Of a stretch of DNA of 64,000 nucleotides, positions 8,029 to 15,925 are shown piece by piece (the first letter of the stretch is position 1; every line of letters starts with the position of its first letter). The position numbers and the translations under genes are program-made. The notes under the pieces were generated by a model. That model ran no database searches and was not told the DNA's origin. It saw nothing but the letters and a program-made list of their open reading frames with translations. This stretch comes from Paenibacillus sp. FSL R5-0490. Its GTDB lineage: Bacteria; Bacillota; Bacilli; Bacillales; Cytobacillaceae. The stretch is from positions 124,001-188,000 of the forward strand of contig NZ_MRTQ01000008.1 in assembly GCF_001956215.1 (NCBI RefSeq), written 5' to 3'.

Positions 8029-8250
8029 ATGTTTACGGTGTATTATCTTGATGGGAAAAATGTTTTATTAAATCAGCTTCGCAAAAGTGTTCCAAATGAA
8101 GGAGAAGAGATCAGAATCAAAGGACGCAAAGGAAAAGTAACCAGTGTAACATCAGTAGAGGAAAGGAAAATTCACGTACAGGTAGAGCTTGAAAGTGTAA
8201 ATAAAGCGAAGCTGGCAGCAGAAGTTGATAAAAAGAAGAAAAAAAGATGA
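8029..8250 (+). CDS. Small basic protein of unknown function, 73 aa
   Basis: Starts MFTVYYLDGKNVLL and ends in a run of lysines (DKKKKKR). The middle, GEEIRIKGRKGKVTSVTSV, resembles a small beta-barrel (KOW/SH3-like) loop, which is only an impression. AAAGGTG lies eight bases before the ATG at 8029; another ATG at 8023 is too close to it. A longer frame reading through from 7597 is an artefact. The lysine tail suggests nucleic-acid or membrane contact. Confidence 0.65.
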   Translation: MFTVYYLDGKNVLLNQLRKSVPNEGEEIRIKGRKGKVTSVTSVEERKIHVQVELESVNKAKLAAEVDKKKKKR

Positions 8251-8251
8251 G

Positions 8252-8279
8252 AAAACCCGCATTGTCTGCGGGTTTTCCT
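8252..8279. terminator. Bidirectional terminator
   Basis: GAAAACCCGCA and TGCGGGTTTTC form a near-perfect stem between two convergent genes. It can serve the 73-residue gene on the plus strand and the LysM amidase on the minus strand. Confidence 0.85.
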
Positions 8280-8281
8280 GA

Positions 8282-9286
8282 TTAATGCAGGGTTGCTCTG
8301 ATCTCCTGCATTTTTTTCCTGACCAGAGGATAAAAATTCTTCTTAGCACTTGCAGTCGAATTCCCTCCAAAAAATTCAGTGCCCGGACATGTTTTTACTG
8401 CATGCCCATGGCTGTTATCCAGCACCCTCTCACCTGAGTTAATATCCCACCAATGGTGATAGGTGATGCTGTCGATGGATGGCGCCAGGCCATATTTCAG
8501 CATCAGGAGAGCTGTTACGGTCACGATCGTTTCTTTTTGTTCAGCAGTCATTTGATTGGAGTCAAAATCACCGAGATTTTCGATTGCTATCGCTTCTGCT
8601 TCGATCTTGTGCATCGCTTCTTTATTCTGAAGTCCGAATGATCCTTCCGGTGCTATATCGAACGGTCTCCCCACTGCCACCTTTCCATCCGGGAAAGTGG
8701 TCAGCTGCTGGCTGATCATGCTCCACTTCATCCCGCCTACATGATACTCCTCCATCCCCTTCAGGAGCGCAAAATGATTTGTGCCATTGAACTGTTTATA
8801 TGATGGCTGATAGGTGTGATGCTGCTGAACCTTGGCCACTTTCCTCGTAAATTTCTGATTGAAAATCCAATCCCGGAACTCCTCTCTTGTCATGAGGACA
8901 AACTTACCATCCATGGCTAATTTCTTTGGAATAATTTTTAGTTTCTGCCCGGCATTTATAGCATTTGAGGATAGTCCATTTGCTGTCTTAATAATCGGGA
9001 CACTTGAATCATATTTTTCCGCCAGCCTCCAGAGTGTATCTCCGGGAGCCACTTTATACATAATCGGAACACGCAGCTTTTGCCCGATTAAAAGTCTGTC
9101 TGACTGCAGGCCGTTAAATAGTTTTAAGTCCCCTGCAGTTGATCCGTATTTTTTTGCAATCAATGTCAGGGTATCCCCCTGCTTTACATCATAAATATTG
9201 CGGGGATTGTTTTCAGCATGTGCAGCGCTCCAATTCAATTGCCAGAACACTGCGAGACTGAGGAAAAGAAATATGCATTTTTTCAT
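8282..9286 (-). CDS. Secreted LysM-type N-acetylmuramoyl-L-alanine amidase
   Basis: 334 residues. A signal peptide (MKKCIFLFLSL, cleavage after AAHA near residue 24) is followed by two LysM cell-wall binding repeats (YDVKQGDTLTLIAKKYGST and YKVAPGDTLWRLAEKYDSS). The C-terminal domain is amidase_2/PGRP-like, with HHTYQPSY near residue 150, YHHWWD near residue 281 and TCPG near residue 303, which supply the zinc ligands. It should cleave the amide bond between MurNAc and the peptide stem. The start at 9286 is chosen because AAAGGA lies eight bases upstream. It may act in wall turnover or spore cortex processes. Confidence 0.9.
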   Translation of the reverse strand: MKKCIFLFLSLAVFWQLNWSAAHAENNPRNIYDVKQGDTLTLIAKKYGSTAGDLKLFNGLQSDRLLIGQKLRVPIMYKVAPGDTLWRLAEKYDSSVPIIKTANGLSSNAINAGQKLKIIPKKLAMDGKFVLMTREEFRDWIFNQKFTRKVAKVQQHHTYQPSYKQFNGTNHFALLKGMEEYHVGGMKWSMISQQLTTFPDGKVAVGRPFDIAPEGSFGLQNKEAMHKIEAEAIAIENLGDFDSNQMTAEQKETIVTVTALLMLKYGLAPSIDSITYHHWWDINSGERVLDNSHGHAVKTCPGTEFFGGNSTASAKKNFYPLVRKKMQEIRATLH

Positions 9287-9421
9287 ACTCAATGTCCTTT
9301 CCATTCGATTTATATTATTTTTGTATAACTAAAGAAAATTATCCTCTTTTTTTGGCATGATAAAGGAATCTGCAGGGTATTTTCTATAGCAGAATAAAAG
9401 AAATGTAAGGTGTGAGTCAGC

Positions 9422-10147
9422 ATGAAAAACCAATACTTCTCAGAAATCTGTGTACCGATTCAAACTCCATATGGATTTAAACCAGCAGAAAAAGAACAAT
9501 TTGATTTTACGTTCGACCGAAAAGACCGTTTTAATGATTACCGGATTGAAATTGATGAGCAGGATTATGATATCAGCCTGGATGACAATGGCCAGTGGTA
9601 TTTTTTCACTTCATTTGTATGCGATTCATTTGATGAGCTTAAGCTTTCCAGACAGATTTTCAGGCCGCCCTATTTAAAAAATGTGGAATTGCGTTTAGTG
9701 GATTTAATGGAGAATGCCGATATCCGGCCACTTTATGAAGGTCATGACAAAGCATACGGACATGCACTTGCTCTTACTGATAACCTGGCATCTGTCCCGG
9801 CATTCCGGCAGGCCAGGCTTGCTAATTTTGATGGTTCTGATGATCCCACAATTATAAAAAGGATTCATTACATTCAAAATGAATACAAAGGAGAAATCAC
9901 CCGGTTTATTTCCGGATTTGAAACCCGTTCTTTTGCAACCTATACAGAAAATGAATACTACGCAAGGGAAATTCACCTGCCGAAAAATGCAAGAACTTAT
10001 TTGAAGCTGTTTGTTTACTTTTCCAGATATGGCACTCTTCCGTCACAGCAGATGATGCCGCGGTTCCTGGCGAATCTATGGGCGTCTGCACAGAGCTTAA
10101 ATACGAAAGCCAATCCTGCACTCTACAAACAGGAAACCATAGATTAA
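9422..10147 (+). CDS. Hypothetical protein, 241 aa
   Basis: Soluble protein, no signal peptide or membrane helix. It is rich in aromatic and acidic residues, with no nucleotide or metal motif that I recognise. The segments YGFKPAEKEQFDFTFDRKD and YYAREIHLPKNARTYLKLF stand out only as likely beta-strand and helix. AAGGTGTGAG precedes the ATG. It is a single gene between the amidase and a structured repeat. Function unknown. Confidence 0.7.
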   Translation: MKNQYFSEICVPIQTPYGFKPAEKEQFDFTFDRKDRFNDYRIEIDEQDYDISLDDNGQWYFFTSFVCDSFDELKLSRQIFRPPYLKNVELRLVDLMENADIRPLYEGHDKAYGHALALTDNLASVPAFRQARLANFDGSDDPTIIKRIHYIQNEYKGEITRFISGFETRSFATYTENEYYAREIHLPKNARTYLKLFVYFSRYGTLPSQQMMPRFLANLWASAQSLNTKANPALYKQETID

Positions 10148-10237
10148 AGAAGAGAGTTTCATTTTTCGGCAATAAAAGCCATGATACGACCTCCGCCCGC
10201 AAGAATAGTCTAATCCTGCGCTTTCCCGAGAAATATG

Positions 10238-10549
10238 AAAAGCGGAAGCGCCTTGCCCACGAAGGAACGCAGACTAAGAACGCCACGTCCTGTGGCAACG
10301 TCTGCATGACCCCCATCCTGGGGGCCTCAAGCACAAGCCGAGCCTCACAGGAAGGCGTTCTTTGCCTTCTTGGGAGGATTGCCCGAAATGTGGAGGCGAC
10401 TGCCCAGGGACGACAGGCATAAGACGGTTCCTGTAAGAAGGCGTTTTTCCTTCTGAAAGGAAACGGCTTATAACCCCGAGTCCCTAGGAGCCGCAACAAG
10501 ACAAGCTTGTGACCTCGAGGGGGTAGGCGCTGGAGCTAGACAGTTATCG
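10238..10549 (+). repeat. Structured intergenic repeat element (about 310 bp)
   Basis: Non-coding, GC-richer than its surroundings. It begins AGCGGAAGCGCCTTGCCCAC and ends GGCGCTGGAGCTAGACAG, sequences that I associate with a high-copy repeat in several Bacillaceae genomes. Internal stems include GCAGAC/GTCTGC (10271-10306), CGCCAC/GTGGC and CCCCCA/TGGGGG. The frames that span it on both strands look spurious. The outer ends share GGCGC/GCGCC, so it could be a MITE-like or transcribed structured element. Confidence 0.6.
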
Positions 10550-10579
10550 AAGTTTAAACCTTTAACAAAATACAAAGGA

Positions 10580-10603
10580 AAAGCGGGGAATATTTCCCCG
10601 CTC
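10580..10603 (-). terminator. Terminator of the luciferase-like gene
   Basis: On the minus strand GCGGGGAA, a three-base loop and TTCCCCGC are followed by TTTTCC. The stem overlaps the end of the reading frame. Confidence 0.8.
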
Positions 10604-11603
10604 ATTTGCCGTCTGTAATTTCTTTCAATATTTCATAGGAACGTTTTTGTTTTTCTTCGTCATAAATATAGGAAACCGCCATGATTTCGTCCACATTGTA
10701 CATGCTCTGGAACTGCTCCAGCTGTCCTTTGACAGTTTCTTTGCTGCCCATAAGGGTGACGCTTGACATCCCTTCTGCGGCTTCCTTCTCCATTGGGTTC
10801 CAGATGGAGTCCAGATCCTCGACCGGAGGGCTCAATTTCATGGAAGTCCCTCTGACAACATTCAGGAAAAACTGTTTCATCGTGGTGGACAGGAATTCCG
10901 CTTCCTCATCCGTTTCTGCTGCAATGACATTTAAGCAGATCATCATATATGGTTTATCCAGATACTGCGAAGGCTTAAAGTTGGCACGGTAGATCCGGAT
11001 GGCGTCCTCCATCCACCTTGGAGCAAAGTGTGATGCAAACACATATGGGAGCCCCAGTTCAGCAGCCAAATACGCTGAATCTGTCGAAGAACCAAGAATA
11101 TAAATGGGAATGTTCGTTTCAACACCCGGGTGTGCTTTTACATAGCTCTGCTCCTCTAAAGGACCAAAGTATGTCAGCAGCTGCTTCACATCCTCAGGGA
11201 ATGTATATACAGAATCATTTTTTGAACGGCGAAGCGCACTAGCCGTCATCATATCCGTGCCAGGTGCCCTGCCAAGGCCCAAATCGACCCGGTCCGGATA
11301 AATGGTGGCCATCGTTCCGAATTGCTCGGCAACCACTAATGGCGCATGGTTCGGCAGCATTATACCGCCGGAGCCAACGCGAATGGTTTTAGTATGCTCC
11401 AATGCATGTTTTATTAAAATAGCCGTGGCAGAACTGACCAGTGTCGGTGTATTATGATGCTCCGCTATCCAATAGCGTTTGTAGCCCATCTCCTCTGTTG
11501 CCTGAGCCAGATCAACAAGATCTTCGATAGCCTGCCTGCTGTCTTTCCCCTCCCGTATTGGGGCAAGGTTTAAAACAGAAACAGGTATTTGTATATTGGT
11601 CAT
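10602..11603 (-). CDS. LLM class flavin-dependent oxidoreductase (MsnO8-like)
   Basis: 333 residues of the bacterial luciferase-like TIM-barrel family. Signature regions are the N-terminal [23 protein letters not shown] near residue 43, [20 protein letters not shown] near residue 77 and [11 protein letters not shown] near residue 107. These enzymes use FMNH2 or F420 and oxygen to oxidise an aldehyde, sulfonate or similar substrate. The physiological substrate is not known for this subgroup. The gene is a single unit with its own terminator. Confidence 0.92.
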   Translation of the reverse strand: MTNIQIPVSVLNLAPIREGKDSRQAIEDLVDLAQATEEMGYKRYWIAEHHNTPTLVSSATAILIKHALEHTKTIRVGSGGIMLPNHAPLVVAEQFGTMATIYPDRVDLGLGRAPGTDMMTASALRRSKNDSVYTFPEDVKQLLTYFGPLEEQSYVKAHPGVETNIPIYILGSSTDSAYLAAELGLPYVFASHFAPRWMEDAIRIYRANFKPSQYLDKPYMMICLNVIAAETDEEAEFLSTTMKQFFLNVVRGTSMKLSPPVEDLDSIWNPMEKEAAEGMSSVTLMGSKETVKGQLEQFQSMYNVDEIMAVSYIYDEEKQKRSYEILKEITDGK

Positions 11604-11693
11604 TTTATAATCTCCTTCATGAAGAATTGACTTTATTTTAACAACCGAAATAAATTTAGGAAAATATAATGCTTAGTGTGAGCAGATTTATTA

Positions 11694-11726
11694 AGAAAAA
11701 ACCAGCTCCCGCGAAAGGAGCTGGCT
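11694..11726 (-). terminator. Terminator of the EamA exporter gene
   Basis: On the minus strand CCAGCTCC, a loop, GGAGCTGG and TTTTTT directly after the stop codon at 11728. Confidence 0.85.
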
Positions 11727-11727
11727 C

Positions 11728-12681
11728 TCAGCTTACTCTTAATGGTTCTTCATTTTCAGCAGAAACACTGGTTTTTACCGGTTTTTTCTTACTCAAAGCC
11801 AGCAGCAGAATCATGCCAAAGATACATGCAGTACCCGCCCATTGAAACAGGCCGAATGGTTCGTTCAGCCAGATAACCGTCGTAAATACTGCGGCAAGCG
11901 GTTCGAGGCTGCTTAAAAGACTGGTTTCGGTTGGAGACAGCGTTTGGAGACTTTCAATGTAGAACCAGAACGCAAGCATCGTTCCAAAAATAATAACGAA
12001 AACCAAATACAGGAATGCTTCAGCCGTTAAGCTGCCGAAATCCATTTCCCATGGGGGATGGATGAAACTCAATGCAAATCCGCCAATCACCATCGCCCAG
12101 CCAACCACGACAAGGGAATCATACTTCTTCAGCAGCGGGACGGCATACAACGTATAAAACGCCAGTGCCACACCGGATAGAACTCCCCATACAATCGCAG
12201 GTGACGGTACGGACAGCTGAGAAACAGAACCATTGGTCAATAGAAGAAAGCACCCCGCTAAAGCAAGGGACACGGTCACCAAATCCTGTCTTGTAAACAC
12301 CGATTGCTTACGCAGGACCAGATAAATGATAATCATAGCTGGTGCCAAATATTGAAGCAGCGTGGCAACAGCCGCATTGCCATGGTGAATGGAAGCCATA
12401 TAGGTATACTGTACGGCCAGCATTCCCGCCAGGCCAAAAATCAAAAGCATGATAGCTGCTTTTTTATTCTTCCACACTCCAAACACCTGTGAGCGATCCT
12501 TCAGCAAAAATTGTACGGCTAAGAGTAGCACACCAGCGATCAGAAGCCGGGCTGTGACAAGCCAATCAACTGAGATGCCGAATTCCTGAAAAAGCTTTTG
12601 GGCAACAGTTCCGCCAACACCCCAGAATGAAGCTCCAAAAATAACGAGCAATAAACCCGTACTCCTTGAACGTCCTTTCAT
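11728..12681 (-). CDS. EamA/DMT family transporter
   Basis: 317 residues with ten predicted helices in two EamA repeats. The N-terminal [20 protein letters not shown] and central [20 protein letters not shown] mark the repeats. The chosen ATG at 12681 follows AAGGTGGAG by six bases; a longer frame extends into the divergent promoter region and is not used. The family exports amino acids or metabolites. Divergent orientation to the AraC regulator suggests that the regulator controls it. Confidence 0.88.
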   Translation of the reverse strand: MKGRSRSTGLLLVIFGASFWGVGGTVAQKLFQEFGISVDWLVTARLLIAGVLLLAVQFLLKDRSQVFGVWKNKKAAIMLLIFGLAGMLAVQYTYMASIHHGNAAVATLLQYLAPAMIIIYLVLRKQSVFTRQDLVTVSLALAGCFLLLTNGSVSQLSVPSPAIVWGVLSGVALAFYTLYAVPLLKKYDSLVVVGWAMVIGGFALSFIHPPWEMDFGSLTAEAFLYLVFVIIFGTMLAFWFYIESLQTLSPTETSLLSSLEPLAAVFTTVIWLNEPFGLFQWAGTACIFGMILLLALSKKKPVKTSVSAENEEPLRVS

Positions 12682-12786
12682 GTTCGACTCCACCTTAAAT
12701 ATAATAATAGTGTTATAATATATCAAATTCCCTAATAAAAATAGCTGGATATCATAAAAAAGTATAACAATATTGAGGTGGCTTTT

Positions 12787-13665
12787 TTGCAGATTAAAGA
12801 TTTTAAAGTGGATGAAAGCCTGAAGGAATTGACGAGCCACAGGACAGTGGTGATGCCTGTCGCGTGCTACGAGACGAAGATCGCAGATCATATTCAAGGC
12901 AAAGTTCCTTTGCATTGGCATGAGGAAATTCAATTTATCCTGACCCTTAAAGGCGAAGCCATGGTTCAAGTCAATGAAGAGAAATTTGCGGTTAAAGAAG
13001 GAGACTGCCTGTTCATCAATAGCGGGTGCCTTCATTCAGCCGAGGATATTAGCGGAGATTGCGTGTACATTTGTTTAAATGTCTCCCCTCATTTCCTGCT
13101 TCCCCAGGAATTGTTCAGCAGCTATATTTCTCCGTATATTTCAGCAACAAATCTTCCAGGCCTAATTTTGAAGGGTAATGAGGAATGGGAAAACAATATT
13201 ATAGACAGCATCCTGGAAATCAAGAAATTAATTCATGAGAATTCACCATTTTATGAGATTGATACAGCCAGTCTGCTCACATTCATTTGGCAGCAGTTAA
13301 TCAGGAACGGATTCCAGCTGGAATACAGCCAGACTGAGTTTGAAAAACACAGGCGGATGAAAGAAATGCTGAATTGGATCCATGAACATTATGCTGAGAA
13401 AGTCACCCTGGAGTGTATTGCCAAAGCCGGCAGACTGAGCAATTCTGAATGCTGCAGATACTTTAAAAAGATTCTAAGAACCACACCCATTAAATACCTG
13501 ATTCAGCACCGCCTGCAAAAAAGCCTCCCCCTGCTTCAGGAGCCGGGCTCGAATGTAACTGAGGTTGCGTATAAAGTAGGCTTTAACAGCAGCAGTTATT
13601 TTATTGAAAAATTCCGTAATGCGATGAATATGACACCTTTGGCTTATAAAAAGAAGCGGCATTGA
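12787..13665 (+). CDS. AraC family transcriptional regulator (cupin sensor)
   Basis: 292 residues. The N-terminal cupin ([19 protein letters not shown] near residue 39) senses a ligand and the C-terminal part has two helix-turn-helix motifs, [20 protein letters not shown] near residue 202 and [20 protein letters not shown] near residue 256. The start is TTG 12787, five bases after GAGGTGG; a GTG at 12778 lies inside that site. It faces the EamA exporter across about 105 bases that carry AT-rich promoter-like sequence, so it probably regulates export. Confidence 0.9.
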   Translation: MQIKDFKVDESLKELTSHRTVVMPVACYETKIADHIQGKVPLHWHEEIQFILTLKGEAMVQVNEEKFAVKEGDCLFINSGCLHSAEDISGDCVYICLNVSPHFLLPQELFSSYISPYISATNLPGLILKGNEEWENNIIDSILEIKKLIHENSPFYEIDTASLLTFIWQQLIRNGFQLEYSQTEFEKHRRMKEMLNWIHEHYAEKVTLECIAKAGRLSNSECCRYFKKILRTTPIKYLIQHRLQKSLPLLQEPGSNVTEVAYKVGFNSSSYFIEKFRNAMNMTPLAYKKKRH

Positions 13666-13674
13666 GTGCAGCCA

Positions 13675-14283
13675 TTAGGAAATGGCCAGCGATTGTCCGA
13701 ACTTTTCCTGACCATTCGTTGAAATGCAGGTGTTTTTTTCTATCGCCCGGCATTCAATAGTAAGAAAATACTCTTTCAGGCTTCCCTGAAAAACAACAAT
13801 GAAATCTTCATTTTCCATCAAATCGTGCGGCATAACAAGGGCAGGCGGTTTATTAAATTTGACAATTTCACATCTCTGCAAGACAGTTGCTACAAATTGA
13901 GAGCAGAAAAAAGTATTTTTTCTTGAGAGTTGTTTATTAAACATGATGGCAAAAAGGCCCAGCAGATTATAACTGTAATCGTCTTTTTCAGATTCTATCT
14001 TATTTATAAGTGCTTTAAGCTTGTTTAGCTGTGCATCTGTAACAGAACAGCTGATGACAGTACACTTTGAGTCAGTAAAAAATTTCCCTCTTAAATTTTC
14101 TTTAACAAAACCGCCTATAAATGGATTTTTCGCCGTTTTCCTGCCAAAGCTGTACACATTTTTTAATTCAGGGTCAATTGAAATAGAAGCATGGTTATAA
14201 GGCTTTTTTGTGTAAAGCTTAATAAGCCGCGTAAATAACGTTCCGGTATCCGTAAGGAGTATATAGATTTTTTGATTAGACAT
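13675..14283 (-). CDS. Permuted papain-like (YiiX/NlpC-P60 superfamily) protein
   Basis: 202 residues. The order of catalytic-type residues is permuted as in YiiX/YaeF enzymes: a His in YNHASISID near residue 31 and a Cys in TFFCSQFVATVL near residue 124. Family members are cysteine peptidases or acyltransferases acting on lipids or peptides. Here the N-terminus has no signal peptide, so it is likely cytoplasmic. GGAG five to six bases before the start is within an inverted repeat. Confidence 0.75.
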   Translation of the reverse strand: MSNQKIYILLTDTGTLFTRLIKLYTKKPYNHASISIDPELKNVYSFGRKTAKNPFIGGFVKENLRGKFFTDSKCTVISCSVTDAQLNKLKALINKIESEKDDYSYNLLGLFAIMFNKQLSRKNTFFCSQFVATVLQRCEIVKFNKPPALVMPHDLMENEDFIVVFQGSLKEYFLTIECRAIEKNTCISTNGQEKFGQSLAIS

Positions 14284-14285
14284 AG

Positions 14286-14335
14286 CGTATCTCCTTATTA
14301 AAAATATGATTATATTCTTATAATATGGAGATACG
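14286..14335. promoter_or_regulatory. Inverted repeat flanking promoter of the papain-like gene
   Basis: CGTATCTCC (14286-14294) and GGAGATACG (14327-14335) are perfect 9-bp arms 32 bases apart. Between them are TATAAT on the minus strand (14314-14309) and on the plus strand (14319-14324). One arm covers the ribosome site of the papain-like gene. It could be a two-site operator. Confidence 0.4.
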
Positions 14336-14499
14336 TCTCTTAGGTTAAGAAGCCTGCGTTGTATATGGTTATAGGACTTGAGACTTAAGGTTATAAATTA
14401 TACATAGCTCTTCTGGACAAAAATATATAAAGACGTAGGAAAATGGTGTGAAGCCCTAGAACTTTAATGCAATGAGCTTTAATATGGAGGGTGAATTTA

Positions 14500-14976
14500 T
14501 TGGAACAGACAATTTTTGATCATATGGAAAAAGTGCGTGGCATTACAGAAAAATCAATCAGACGGATTCCAGAAGAAATGGCTGATATCATACCAGAAGG
14601 ATTTAACAATAGTATCCGCTGGAACTTCGGGCATATTGCATTTGTCCAGGAAAAGCTTGTCTTTGGAATATCAGGTGAAAAAATGAACGTCCCAGTGAAC
14701 TATGAACGGTTATTTGGCGCTGGAACTAAGCCTGCCGATTGGATCGAAGAACCGCCTTCCTTCAGGGAAATTGCGTCCGTCTTAACCGAACAAAAACCCA
14801 GGATAAAGACATTTCTTCAAGGGCGTATGGATCAAAAACTGCCAAGTCCCTTTACAAACCGCGGCGGCATTACCTTTTACACAACCGGAGAGGCTTTTTT
14901 ATTCGGCTTTTACCATGAAGCCATTCATATGGAGACTATTAAACAGATTTATCGTTCACTTATAAATAAAGGCTGA
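14500..14976 (+). CDS. DinB family protein
   Basis: 158 residues with the DinB/YfiT-like four-helix bundle pattern. Metal-ligand histidines are seen in WNFGHIAF near residue 45 and in FYHEAIHMETI near residue 143, the latter matching the conserved HxxxH. The start TTG 14500 is chosen because GGAGGG lies eight bases upstream; GTG 14491 would overlap it. Many DinB proteins bind zinc or nickel and act as thiol-dependent transferases; the substrate here is unknown. Confidence 0.88.
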   Translation: MEQTIFDHMEKVRGITEKSIRRIPEEMADIIPEGFNNSIRWNFGHIAFVQEKLVFGISGEKMNVPVNYERLFGAGTKPADWIEEPPSFREIASVLTEQKPRIKTFLQGRMDQKLPSPFTNRGGITFYTTGEAFLFGFYHEAIHMETIKQIYRSLINKG

Positions 14977-15005
14977 ATTGTTTTAAAAAAGTACAGCCTT
15001 CTTAC

Positions 15006-15540
15006 TCCTGTCTGGTGTTAGAAGATGCTCGGAGTTCGGTTTCCTACTGCCTCTCTTTAGAGATTTCTGTGTCCGAAGCTGCACAGAGTTTTGACTCTGA
15101 TTCACGGTTCCGGCTTTCTGTGTCCGAAGCTGACCCGGGTTCCGACTCCGATTAACGGTTCCTGCTTGCTGTGTCCCAAGCTGACCCGGGTTCCGACTCA
15201 AATCCATGGTTTCCGCCTTTCTGTGTCCGAAGTTGAACCAGGTTCTGACTCTACCAGCCTCTTTTCTCCTTTCTGTGTCCGAAGTTGCGCCAGGTTCTGA
15301 CTCTACCGGTCTCTTTTCTCCTTTTTGTGTCAGAACTTGCAACAGGTTCTGACTCTACCGGTCTCTTTTCTCCTTTCTGTGTCCGAAGTTGAACCAGGTT
15401 CCGACTCAAATCCCCCGTTCCCGCCTTTCTGTGTCCGAAGTTGGCCCAGGTTCTGACTCAAATCCATGGTTTTCGCCTTTCTGTGTCCGAAGCTGACCCG
15501 GGTTCCGACTCTCACATCCTCTTTTATGCTTTCTGTGTGG
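15006..15540. repeat. 52-bp tandem repeat array, locus A (about ten copies)
   Basis: Units start at 15218, 15270, 15322, 15374, 15426 and 15478, exactly 52 bases apart, with three more slightly shorter units before and a degenerate one at the left end. Each has a conserved half, CTGTGTCCGAAGYTGMMCCR followed by GGTTCYGACTC, and a variable 18-base half that is itself recycled among units. The core contains a GAACC-A-GGTTC dyad in several copies. All three minus-strand frames stay open, so the reading frames here are artefacts of the repeat. A second locus is at 46591-46743. Confidence 0.9.
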
Positions 15541-15570
15541 CCAATGACCAAATTTCTACAAGAAACAAAT

Positions 15571-15597
15571 AAGAGGCATGCCACATAGGACATACCT
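15571..15597 (-). terminator. Terminator of the plsY-ltaS-like operon
   Basis: On the minus strand GAGGTATG and CATGCCTC form a stem (one G-T pair) with a ten-base loop, followed by TTATTTGTTT. Confidence 0.6.
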
Positions 15598-15602
15598 CAA
15601 TC

Positions 15603-15908
15603 TCATTCCGGCATATTCAATCGCGGAAAAAAGTTATAAACCATAAAAACACCGAATAAACCAAAGAATAATGCACCGAAGATTGAACCCTCCACCAGGG
15701 CAGCAATTCCAAATGCGATGGCAATCAAACCAACCCATGCGGCAAATGACGAAATGGTGTAATGATAAATACCGCCGATAAATGTCAGCGTCTTGCCCAG
15801 GAATTGTCCTTCGCTTCCTGCTCTCTTAACTTCGATAAGCGTTAAAATAAAGCTCCAAAGCAGCAGCAAAGGTATCCCCCATAAAAAGATAAACCCGAAT
15901 ACTTCCAT
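15603..15908 (-). CDS. Small membrane protein, 101 aa
   Basis: Three to four hydrophobic segments: residues about 4-25, 42-60 and 63-93, ending in a short tail NFFPRLNMPE. Unrecognised. It starts 17 bases after the stop of the LtaS-like gene and is followed by a terminator, so it is the last gene of the four-gene operon. GGAGGAGAAGC precedes its ATG. It may assist the membrane phosphotransferase, which is inference. Confidence 0.72.
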   Translation of the reverse strand: MEVFGFIFLWGIPLLLLWSFILTLIEVKRAGSEGQFLGKTLTFIGGIYHYTISSFAAWVGLIAIAFGIAALVEGSIFGALFFGLFGVFMVYNFFPRLNMPE

Positions 15909-15925
15909 GCTTCTCCTCCAAAAAT

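Noticed and set aside
9906-10499. 197-residue minus-strand frame across the intergenic repeat
   Set aside because: It overlaps a real gene's end and a structured repeat, has no ribosome site and an odd composition.
15006-15540. CRISPR array
   Set aside because: The repeats are degenerate, the 18-base variable parts recur between units, and no cas genes are near.
14983-15593. Open reading frames on the minus strand and plus strand within the 52-bp repeat array
   Set aside because: A 52-bp period shifts the frame in each unit and all three frames stay open; the products are translated repeats without ribosome sites.
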